Part shown: piece by piece, positions 53,201 through 64,000 of the stretch
How positions within the stretch are numbered: position 1 is the first letter of the stretch
Layout: every line of letters begins with the position of its first letter
DNA from: Homarus americanus
Taxonomy: Eukaryota; Arthropoda; Malacostraca; Decapoda; Nephropidae
DNA length: 64,000 nucleotides
Assembly: GCF_018991925.1 (NCBI RefSeq)
Contig: NW_024711924.1
Span: 1-64,000 of the forward strand
Direction: 5' to 3'
Made by a program: the position numbers and the translations under genes
Notes under the pieces: model-generated
Seen by the model: the letters and a program-made list of their open reading frames with translations, nothing else
What the model was told of the DNA's origin: nothing
Databases searched by the model: none

Positions 53201-56200
53201 CACCTCTGACCTCCAGGTACACCTCCTGATACTCCCAGGTACCTTCGGCCTCCCAGGCCTCACTGACCTCCCTGGTACACCCCAGCCTCCCAGGTACACC
53301 CCAGCACTCCCAGGTACACACCCCAGACACTCCCAGCTACCTTCTCACACTCCTAGGAACACCTCTGAGCCTCCTAGGTACTCCTCTGTCCTCCCTGATA
53401 CACCTCTAACTTACTCCCAGGTACACCATGGCCTCCCAGGTACACCGCCTGACACTGCCAGTACACCTCAGACACTGCCAGGTACACCTCAGACACTGCC
53501 AGGTACACCTCCAGACACTCCCAGGTACACCTCAGAGCCTCCAGGTGCACCTCCCAGCCACTTCCAAGTGCACCTCCCAGCCTCCCAGGCACACCTCTGA
53601 TACTCCCAGGTACACCTCCAGACACCCCCAGGTACACCGCCCCAGCCTCCCAGGTGCACCTCCTGACCTCCCACGTGCTCCTCTTGGCCTCCCAGGGTAC
53701 ACCCCCAGACACTCCCAGGTACCTTCTCCACACTCCTAGGTACACCTCTGGTCTCCTAGGTACTCCTCTGTCCTCCCATTGTACATCTTTAACCTCCCAG
53801 GTACCGCTAACCTCCCAGGCTGCACCTCTGGCCTCCCAGGTACACCTCAGGCCTCCCAGAGTACACCCCAGGCCTCCCAGGTACACCCCAAGACACTCCC
53901 AGGTACACCTCCGGCTTGCCTCCAGGTACACCTCTGACACTCCTGGTACACCTCTGGCCTCCCAGGTACACCTCCCAGCTCCCAGGTACACCTCCCCAAT
54001 GACCTCCCGAGGTACTCCACTGACATTCCTGGTGCACCTCTGACACTCCCAGGTAAACGTCCGCCTCCCCAGGCCACCTCTGACCTCCCAGGTACACCTC
54101 CCAGCTCTCCCAGGTACCCATCCTGACCTCCCAGGTGCTCCATTGACACTACATGCTCCTGCCATTCCTGGGCACACCTCCGATGTTCCCAGGTACACCT
54201 CAGATATTCCCAGGTACACCTCCCGATACGCCCAGGTACACCTTTTTGAACGCAGGTACTCACCATGACACTCCCGTCTCTGGCACTCCCAGGTACACCT
54301 CCTGGCTCCCAGGTACACCCCAGACACTCCCAGGTACACCCCCAGGCACTCCCAGGTACACTTCTCACTCCCAGGTACACCTCCGGCCTCCCAGGTACAC
54401 CTCCCCAGCACTCCCAGGTACTCTGGCACTCCCAGGTACATCTCTGGCCTCCCAGGTACACCTCTGGCTTGCTGCCAGGTACACCTCTGACAATCCCAGG
54501 CCTCCTGTGACACTCTCAGGCACATCTCCCAGCACTCCCAGTACACCTCCTGAGGTCCCAGGTACACCTCTGGCCTCCCAGGTACACCTCTGACACTCCC
54601 AGGTACACCTCTGGCCTCCCAGGTACACCTCCTGACACTCCTAGGTACTCCTCTGTCCTCCTGATACACCCTAACACTCCCAGGTGCTGCTTCAACACTC
54701 CCACCGCCCCAACACTGCCAGGCCACACCTCGAACACTGCAGGTACACCTCCGGCTGGCCAGGTACCTCAGACACTCGCAGGTGATACACCTCCAGGCAC
54801 TCTGGGTACACCTCTGACACTCCAAGAATGCACCTCTGACCTCCTAGGCACACCTCCGACACTCCCGAGGTACCTTCTTGCCCTCTGATACCTCGGCTTG
54901 CTCCAGGCACACCTCCTGACACTCCCAGTACACCTCCGGCTTGCTCTCAGGTACACCTCTGACACTCCCAGGCCCCCAGACACTCCCAGGTACACTTCTC
55001 CACACTCCCAGTTACACCTCCGACACTCCGTGCACCTCTGACACTCCCAGGTACACCTCTGATGCTCCCAGGTACCCCATCCCCGGCCTCCCAGGTACAC
55101 CTTTGACACTCCCAGGTACACCTCTGGCCTCCCAGATGAAACCTCCTAACACTCCCAGGTACACCTCTGAACACTCCCAGGCACACCTCCTGACACTCCA
55201 AGGTACACCTCAGCCTCCCAGGTACACCTCTGGCACTCCCAGGTGCACCTCTGACACTCCCAGGTACACCTCGGCTTGCTCCCAGGTACTATGCTGACAT
55301 TCTGGTACCACCTGACACTCCCCAGGTACCGTCCGACACTCCCAGATACACCTCTGACACTCCCAGGTACACTTCTGACCTCCCAGGTACACCTCCCAGC
55401 ACTCCCAGGTACACCTCTGACACTCCCAGGTACACCCAGGCATTCCCAGGTACACTTCTCACACTCCCTAGGTACACCTCAATGCTCCTAGAGGCCCACT
55501 CCTCTGTCACTCCCTGATACACTTCTTGCTCCCAGGTGCACAACACTCCCAGGTACACCTTGACACTGCCAGTTACACCTCAGACACTGCCAGGTACACC
55601 TTTGGCTTGCTGCCAGGTACACCTCAGACACTCCCAGGTACACCTCAGACACTCCAAGGTGCACCTCTGACACTCAGGGTACTCTGACCTCCCCAAAGTG
55701 CACCTCCTGACCTCCCAGTCACACCTCTGACACTCCCAGGTACCTCTGACACTCCCAGGTACACCTCTGACACTCCAAGGTACCTCTGGCCTCCCAGGCC
55801 ACCTCTGACCTCCCAAGTACTCCACTGACATTCCCTGGTACACCTCTGGCCTCCCAGATGCACGTCCAACCTCCCAGGTAAACCTCACCTGACCTCCCAG
55901 GTACACCTCCTGACATTCTCAGGTACACCTTTGACGCTCACAGGTACTCACCCCAACACTCCCATTGCATCTCCTGACACTCCCAGGTACCTCTGGCTGC
56001 CAGGTACACCTCTGACAATCCCGAGGTGCTCTCAACGACACTCAGGCACACCTCCGACCTCCCAGGTACCTCTGTGTGTCACTCCCAGGTACACCTCCGA
56101 TATTCCCAGGTATACCTCCTGTATTCCCCAGGTACACCTCCGATACTCCCAGTACACCTTTTGAACTCCCAGGTACTACTGTGACACTCCCAGGAACACC

Positions 56201-59200
56201 TCTGACTACCAGGTGCACCTCTGTCACTCCTAATACACCTCCTAACACTCCCTAGGTGTGCCATGGCTTACTCCCAGGTACACCACTTCAGCACTGTCAG
56301 TTACACCTCAGGTAATCCCAGGTACACCTCCAGGCCAGCCAGGTACACCTCAGAGCACTCCCACCCAGGTACCTCAGACACTCCAAGGTTCACCTCTGTG
56401 GCCTCCCCAGATGCACCGCCCAACACTCCTAGGCACACGTCTGACACTCCCAGGTAAACCTCAGAACACTTGGGTACACCTTGGCACTCCCCGTTACACC
56501 TCCCCAGCCTCCCAGGTGCTCACTCACATTTCCTTGGTACACCTCCTGACACTCCCAGGTACACGTCCGGCTCCTAATACACCTCCTACTTTTTGTTCCC
56601 AGGTACTCCTGTGACACTCCCCTAGTACTTCTCTGACGCCTCCCAGGTGCACACCTCAGACACTCCCAGGTACACCTCCAGACACAGCCAGGTACACCTC
56701 AGACACTCCCAGGTACACACCAGACACTCCAGGTTCTCAGCACTCCCAAGTGCACCTCCCAGCCCTCCTAGGCGTCTGACACCCCCAGGTACACCTCAGA
56801 CACTCCCAGGTACATCGCTGACACTCCCAGAATACACCTCTGGCCTTACGTACACCTCTGACATTCCAGGTACACCTCTGACACTCCCTAGGTACACCGA
56901 TATTCCCAGGTACACCTCCGATATTCCAAGGTACACCTCTGTACTCCCAGGAACACCTTTGAACTCTGAGAGACTCACTGACACTCCCTGGTACACCTCA
57001 CAACCTCCCAGGTGCGTCCGTGCTCCCAGAGTACACCTCTGACACTCCCAAAGTACACCTCCCTGACATTCTCAGGTACACCTCTGACCTCCCAGGTACT
57101 CACCCCAGCACTCCTGGTACACCCCCAACATTCCCAGGTACACCCCTGACACTCCCAGGTACACTTACAGAACACTCCCAGGTGCCTTCTCACACTCCTA
57201 GGTACACCTCTGATGCTGCTAAGTGCTCCTCTGTCACTCTGAGTACCTCTGTACCATGACACTCCCAGGTGCACCACTTCAGCCTGCAGTGCACCTCCAG
57301 AACCACTGTAAAATTGCACCTCAAGCTTCCAGGTACACCTCTAACACTCCCAGGTACACCTCAGGTGCCTCCCAGGTATACCGCTGATACTCCCAGGTAC
57401 ACCTCCCCAGCACTCCCAAGTGCACCTCTGACACTCCCAGGTACACCCCAAACCTCCCAGGTACACTTCTCACAATCTAAATTGCCTCTGGCCTCCTAGG
57501 TACTCCTCTGTGCTCCTAATGCCTCACCTCCCAGGTGCCTTGTGCTCCCAGGTACACCTCTGTAACACTCCAAGTACCTCAGACACTCCCAGGTACATCC
57601 CAGATTCTCAAGTACACCCCAGACACTCCCAGGTACACCTCCCGGCACTCCCAGGTACCTCTGACCTCCCTGGTGCACCTCCTGACCTCCCAGGTACTCC
57701 TGACATTCCTGGTACTGGGCACTCCCCTTGGGTAAACGTCCACTCCCAGATACACCTCCCTGACACTCCCAGGCCTCTGGCCTCCCAGGTTACACCTCTA
57801 GCTCCCAGGTGCTCCATTGACACTCCAGCCACTGCCATTCCTGTCCAGTATTCCCAGGTACACCTCCGATATTCCCAGGTACACCTCGATACTCCCAGGT
57901 ACCTTTGAGACTCCCAGGTACTCCTGTGACACTCCCAGGTACATCTCTGACCTCCCAGGTACACCTCTAAAACTCCCAGGTACACCCCAGACACTCCCAG
58001 GTACACCCCAGACACTCCCAGGAGACCTTCTCCTCCCAGGTACACCTCCGACACTCCCAGGCACACCTCTGACACTCTCGTTTGTCTCTGACCTCCCAGG
58101 TACATCTCTGACATTCCCAGGTACACCTCTGACACTGCCAGGTCCTCTGTTATCCCAGGTACTCCTGTGACACTCTCAGGTACATCTCTGACTCTCCCAG
58201 GTACACCTCTGAAATTCCCAGGTACACCTCTGACCTCCCAGGTACACCTCTGACACTCCCAGGTACACCTCAGACACTCCCAGGTACACCACCCCAGCCT
58301 CCCAGATACCCTCTGACGTTCCCAAGTACACCTCTGACATTCCAGGTACACCTCCGACCTCCCAGGCACACTTCTTACACTCCAGGTACACCTCCGACAC
58401 TCCCAGTGCCTCTGACACTCCCAGGCACCTCAGACACGCCAGGTACACCTCAGACACTCCCAGGTACACCTCAGACACTCCAAGTTCACCTCACACTCCC
58501 AAGTGCACCTCCCAGCCACTCTAGGCACCTCTGGCTGGGTACACCTCAGACACTCCCAGGTACATCGCTGACGCTCCCAGATACACCTCTCACACTCCCA
58601 GTACACCTCTGACATTCCCAGTACCTCTGACACTCCTAGGTACACCTCCGATATTCCCAGGTACTCGATATTCCAAGGTACACCTCTGATACTCCCAGGT
58701 ACACCTTTGAGACTCACAGGGACTCACTGACACTCCCTGGTACACCTCTGACACTCCCAGGTGCACGTCCGATACTCCCAGGTACACCTCTGACACTCCC
58801 AGGTACCTCTGACATTCTCCAGGTACACCTCTGACACTCCCAGGTACTCACTGACACTCCCTGGTACACCCCTGACACTCCCAGGTACACCCCTGACACT
58901 CCCAGGTACACCCCAGACACTCCCAGGTACACTTCTCACACTCCTAGGTACACCTCTGATGCTCCTAGGTACTCCTCTGTCCTCCCTGATACACCTCTAA
59001 CACTCCCAGGTACCTTCAGCCTCCCAGGTACACCGCTGACACTGCCAGGTACACCTCAGACACTGCCAGGTACACCTCATAAACTGCCAGGTACACCTCT
59101 GACACTCCCAGGTACACCTCAGACACTCCCAGGTATACCGCTGATACTCCCAGTGCCTCTGACACTCCCAAGTACCTCTGACACTCCCAGGTACACCCAG

Positions 59201-62200
59201 ACACTCCCAGGCCTTCTCCCAATCCTAGGTACACCTCTCATGCTCCTGGGTGCTCCTCTGTCACTCCTGATACACCTCTAACACTCCCAGGTACAGCCCC
59301 AGCCTCCCAGGCACCTCTGACACTCCCAGGTACCTCAGACACTCCCAGGTACATCCCAGATACTCCCAGGTACACCCCAGACACTCCCAGGTACACCTCA
59401 ACACTCCCAGGTACCTCTGACACTCCCTGGTACACCTCTGGCCTCCCAGGTACTCCACTGACATTCCTGGTACACCTGTGACACTCAGGTAAACGTCCGA
59501 CCTCCCAGATACACCTCTGACACTCCCAGGCACACCTCTGACACTCCCAGGTACACCTCTGACACTGCCAGGTACTCCATTGACACTCCTGGTTGCTCCT
59601 GCCATTCCCTGGTACACCTCCGATATTCCCAGGTACACCTCCGATATTCCCAGGTACCTCCCGTGCTCCCAGGTACACCTTTGAGACTCCCAGGTGCTCT
59701 GTGACCTCCCAGGTACATCTCTGACACTCCCAGGTACACCTCTAAAACTCCCAGGTACCCCAGACACTCCCAGGTACCCCAGACACTCCCAGGAGACACT
59801 TCTCACTCCCAGGTACACCTCCACAACCTCCAGGTACACCTCTGACACTCCAGGTACATCTCTGACCTCCCAGGTACATCTCTGACCTCCCAGGTACACC
59901 TCTGACACTGCCAGGTACACCTCTGTTAATCCCAGGTACTCCTGTGACACTCTCAGGTACATCTCTGACACTCCCAGGTACACCTCTGAAATTCCCAGGT
60001 ACACCTCTGACACTCCCAGGTCCTCTGCCTCCAGGTCCTCAGACACTCCAGGTACACCACTGACACTCCCAGATACACCTCTGACCTCCCAAACACCTCT
60101 GACATTCCCAGGTACCTCTCGACACTCCCAGGCACACTTCTTACTCCCAGGTACACCTCCGACACTCCCAGGTACACCTCCTGCACTCCCAGGTACCCAC
60201 CCGACACTCTCAGGTGCACCTCTGACACTCCCAGGTACACCCCAGACACTCCAGGTACACTTCTCCACACTCCCAGGTACACCTCCGACACTCCCAAGTA
60301 CACATCTGACACTCAGGTACACCTGTGATACTCCCAGGTACACCTCTGACCTCCCAGGTACACCTTTAACTCCCAGGTACCTCTGGCCTCCCAGGTGCCC
60401 TCTAACACTCCCAGGTACACCTCTGACACTCCCAGGCACCTCTGAGACTCAAGGTACCTCTGACACTCTGGCCCACACACTCCTGACACTCCCAGGTACC
60501 TCTGACACTCCCAGGTACACCTCTGAGCCTCCGGTGCTCCACTGACATTCCTGGTGCACCACTGACACTCCCAGGTACACGTCCGACACTCCCAGATACA
60601 CCCTCTGCACTCCCAGGTACTTCTACACCTCCCAGGTACACCTCTGTCCTCCCAGATGCTCACTGACCTCCTGGTACACCCCTGACACTCCCAGGTACAC
60701 CTTGACACTCTCAGGTACACCCAGGCATTCCCAGGTTACTTCTCACACTCCCTAGGTACCTCCAGCCTCCTAGGTACTCCACTGAGCACTCCTGATACAC
60801 CTCAGACACTCCCAGGTACACACTGACACTCCCAGATACACCTCTGACGTTCCCAAGTACACCTCTGACATTCCCAGGTACACCTCCGACCTCCCAGGCA
60901 CACTTCTTGCTCCCAGGTACACCTCGACACTCCCAGGTACACCTCTGAGCCTCCCAGGTACACCTCAGACACAGCCAGGTACACCTCAGACACTCCCAGG
61001 TACCTCAGACACTCAAGGTTCACCTCCCAGCACTCCCAAGTGCACCTCTGACACTCTGAGCTGCGTCTGACACCCCCAGGTACACCTCAGACACTCCCAG
61101 GTACATCTCCTGAACCTCTGATACACCTCTGACACTCCCAAGTACACCTCTGACATTCCAGGTACACCTCTGACACTCTGGGTACACCTCCGGTATTCCC
61201 GGTACACCTCCGATATTCAGGTACACCTCTGATACTCCCAGGTACACCTTTGAGACTCTGAGGAATCCCACTGACACTCCTGGTACACCTCTGACACTCC
61301 CAGGTGCACGTCCGATCTCCCAGGTACACCTGACACTCCCAGGTACCTCATTCTCAGGTACACCTCTGACACTCCAGGTACTCACTGACACTCCCTGGTA
61401 CACCTGACCTCCCAGGTACACCCTGACACTCCCAGGTACACCCAGACACTCCCAGGTTGCACTTCTCACACTCCTAGGTACACCTCTGATGCTCCCTAGG
61501 TGCTCCTCTGTCACTCCTGATGACACCTCTAACACTCCCAGGTACACCACGCCCCAACCTCCCAGGTCACCCCTGATCAGGTACCTCAGACACTGCCAGG
61601 TACCTCATAAACTGCCAGGTACCTCTGACACTCCAGGTACACTAAACACTCCAGTGCTGATGCTCCCAGGTACCTCTGACACTCCCATACACCTCTGACA
61701 CTCCCAGGTACACCCCAGACACTCCCAGGTACACTTCTCACAATCCTAGGTACACCTCTGATACTCCTAGGTACTCCTCTGTCACTCCTGATACACCTCT
61801 AACACTCCCAGGTACACCATGACATTCCCAGGTACCTCTGTGCTCCCAGGTACCTCAGACATCGGTACATCCAGATGCTCCCAGGTACACCCCCAGACAC
61901 TCCCAGGTACCGACACTCCCAGGTACACCTCTGACACTCCCAGGTACACCTCTGACACTCCCGGTACTCCACTGACATTCCTAGTACACCTGTGACACTC
62001 CCAGGTAAACGTCCGACACTCCCAGATACACCTCCTGGCACTCCCAGGCACACCTCTGATACTCCCAGGTACACCTCTGAACCTCCCAGGTACTCCATTG
62101 ACACTCCTGGTGCTCCACTGCCATTCCCTGGTACACCTCCGATATTCCCGTGCCTCCCGTGTTCCCAGGTACACCTCCGATACTCCCAGGTTACCTTTGA

Positions 62201-64000
62201 GACTCCCAGGTACTCCTGTGACCTCCCAGGTACATCTCTGACACTCCCAGGTACACCTCTAAAACTCCCAGGTACACCTGAACTTGCTCCCAGGTGACAC
62301 TCCCAGGGACACTTCTCACTCCCAGGTACACCTCCATGCTCCCAGGTACACCTCTGACCTCCCAGGTACATCTCTGGCCTCCCAGGTACATCTCTGACAC
62401 TCCCAGGTACACCTCTGACACCAGGTACACCTCTGTTAATCCCAGGTACTCCTCTGACACTCTCAGGTACATCTCTCTGACCTCCCAGGTACACCTCTGA
62501 ATTCCCAGGTACCTCTGACACTCAGGTACACCTCTGACACTCCCAGGTACATCAGACACTCCCGGTACACCACCAGCACTCCCAGATACACCTCTGACGC
62601 TCCCAAGTACACCTCTGACCCAGGTACCTCCGACACTCCCAGGCACACTTCTTACCTCCCAGGTACACCTCCAGACACTCCCAGGTACACCTCTGACACT
62701 CCCAGGTACACCACCGACACTCTCAGGTACACCTCTGCCTCCCAGGTACAGACACTCCCAGGTACACTTCTCCTGCTCCCAGGTACACCTCCGACACTCC
62801 CAAGCACACATCTGACACTCAGGTACACCTGTGATACTCCCAGGTACATCTGACCTCCCAGGTACCTCTGACACTCCCAGGTACACCTCTGACACTCCCA
62901 GGTGCACCTCCTGACACTCCCAGGTACACCTCTGACACTCCCAGGCACACCTCTGAAACTCAGGTACTCTGACTCCCAGGTACTCACTGACATTCCCTAT
63001 TTGCACCACTGACCTCCCAGGTACACGTCCGACACTCCCAGATACACCTCTGACACTCCCAGGTACACCTCTGTCCTCCCAGATACTCCACACTCCCACC
63101 TCCCTGGTACACCTGGCACTCCAGGTACACCTCGACCTCCCAGGTACACCCAGGCATTCCCAGGTACACTTCTCTCCCTCCTGGTACACCTCCTGACACT
63201 CCCTAGGTACTCCACTGACACTCCTGATACACCTCTGCTGCTCCCAGGTGCACCTTCAACACTCCCAGGTACACCGCCACATCTGCCAGTTACACCTCAG
63301 ACACTGCCAGGTACACCTTCAGCTGCTGCCAGATACACCTCCTCCCAGGTACACCTCCAGACACCCCAGGTGCACCTCGGCTCCCAGTGCACCTCTGACA
63401 CTCCCAGTCACACCTCTGCGCCTCCCAGGTACACCTCCTCCCAGGTACACCTCTCTGCCTCCAAGGTACACCTCTGACACTCCCAGGTACACCTCAGCAC
63501 TCCCATTGCTCCACTGACATTCCTGGTACACCTCTGGCCTCCAGGTACACCTCTGATACTCCAGGTACACCTCTGGCCTCCCACCTCTGTTGCTCCCAGG
63601 TACACCTCTGACATTCTCAGGTGTGACACTCCCAGGTACTCCTCTGACACTCCCAGGTACATCTCTGGCCTCCCAGGTACCTCTCAGCACTCCAGGTACA
63701 CCTCTGACAATCCCAGGTCTCCTGTGGCTCCCAGGCACACCTCCGACCTCCCAGGTACACCTCTGTCCCTCCCAGGTACCTCCGTGTTCCCAGGTATACC
63801 TCCGATATTCCCAGGTCACCTCCGATACTCCCAGTACACCTTTTTAGACTCCCAGGTACTCCTGGGACACTCCAGGTCACCTCCCCACCTCCCAGGTACA
63901 CCTCTGGCCTCCCAGGTAAACCTCTGACACTCCTGGGTACTCTCTGTGTCCTCCCTGTGCACCTCTCTTGCTCCCAGGTGCAGCTTGACACTCCCAGGTA
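53201..64000. repeat. Indel-rich array zone 3d, most eroded part
   Basis: The unit remains recognisable but forms such as GGCCTCCC, CCAGCCTCCC, GGCTTGCTCCC and GGCTCCC replace GACACTCCC very often, especially at about 53,200-58,000. The CATTGACAC(T) cassette recurs near 54,140, 57,812, 59,578 and 62,095. GTGACACTCTCAGG landmarks lie near 54,506, 58,167 and 59,942, with a CTGACACTCTCAGG variant near 62,455. A short patch around 57,290-57,330 (CCACTGTAAAATTGCACC) departs from the unit. The array runs off the window end. No gene is seen. Confidence 0.85.

Larger units (their letters stand above)
1..64000. repeat. 21-bp tandem satellite array spanning the whole window
   Basis: Every part of the window consists of variants of one 21-bp unit: ACCTCTGACACTCCC followed by AGGTAC on the + strand. 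By count the unit has 9 C, 5 A, 4 T and 3 G, so it is about 57% GC with a strong C-over-G strand bias. All units run head to tail in the same direction, and both window ends lie inside the array. Most variation is single-base: CTG/CCG/CAG before ACACTCC, ACACTCC/ATACTCC/ACATTCC, CCCAGG/CCTAGG/CCCTGG, and GGTACACC/GGTGCACC/GGTACTCC. Almost every full-length unit contains GTAC. I see no gene, RNA gene or transposon inside. Function unknown; it could be structural heterochromatin or a neutral expansion. Confidence 0.97.

Noticed and set aside
1..64000. CRISPR array
   Set aside because: Repeats are contiguous 21-mers with no unique spacers of constant length and no cas genes.
1..64000. Telomeric or known alpha-type centromeric satellite
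   Set aside because: The unit is neither TTAGGG-like nor about 171 bp, and I found no CENP-B-box-like motif. Centromeric use cannot be excluded, but the sequence does not show it.
1..64000. Inverted segment or hairpin-scale palindrome within the array
   Set aside because: Reading through the window, every segment shows the unit in the same + strand orientation. I saw no stretch of the reverse-complement unit.

Overview
The window is one continuous, head-to-tail tandem array of a 21-bp minisatellite/satellite unit. The consensus, read on the + strand, is ACCTCTGACACTCCC followed by AGGTAC. Neither array edge lies inside the window, so the array is longer than 64 kb. I see no unique-sequence gene, RNA gene, transposon, CRISPR array or origin, and no segment where the unit orientation inverts. 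An array of this size with a short unit suggests a eukaryotic chromosome, probably a large animal genome, in a subtelomeric, pericentromeric or other heterochromatic position. Nothing here lets me name the species.

Layout. (1) 1-~4,710: a subfamily in which AGGCAC largely replaces AGGTAC. It has frequent CACCCC variants, many length changes and a superimposed period of about 690 bp. (2) ~4,711-6,790: a transition to the AGGTAC subfamily. (3) ~6,791-9,670: a very regular block in strict 21-bp register, carrying higher-order repeats (HORs) whose spacings are exact multiples of 21 (1,113 = 53 units; 588 = 28 units). (4) ~9,671-22,490: the same array, densely interrupted by small length changes. 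(5) ~22,491-24,250: a second regular block. (6) ~24,251-25,820: irregular. (7) ~25,821-28,830: a third regular block, with a 1,239-bp (59-unit) HOR and a very young 336-bp (16-unit) tandem duplication. (8) ~28,831-64,000: irregular array to the end, most eroded at about 53-58 kb.

The many long open reading frames are by-products of the period. Because 21 is divisible by 3, each frame reads a fixed heptad, and five of the six frames of the consensus lack stops: PLTLPGT and TSDTPRY on +; RGVPGSV, SEVYLGV and RCTWECQ on -. None is called as a gene.

The strongest observations are the unit-exact HOR architecture, single-unit copy-number differences between HOR copies, the 336-bp duplication, and the alternation between nearly indel-free and indel-saturated zones. 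The last may reflect a systematic long-read consensus problem rather than biology. I did not find a new molecular system, and I consider that the honest result for this window.
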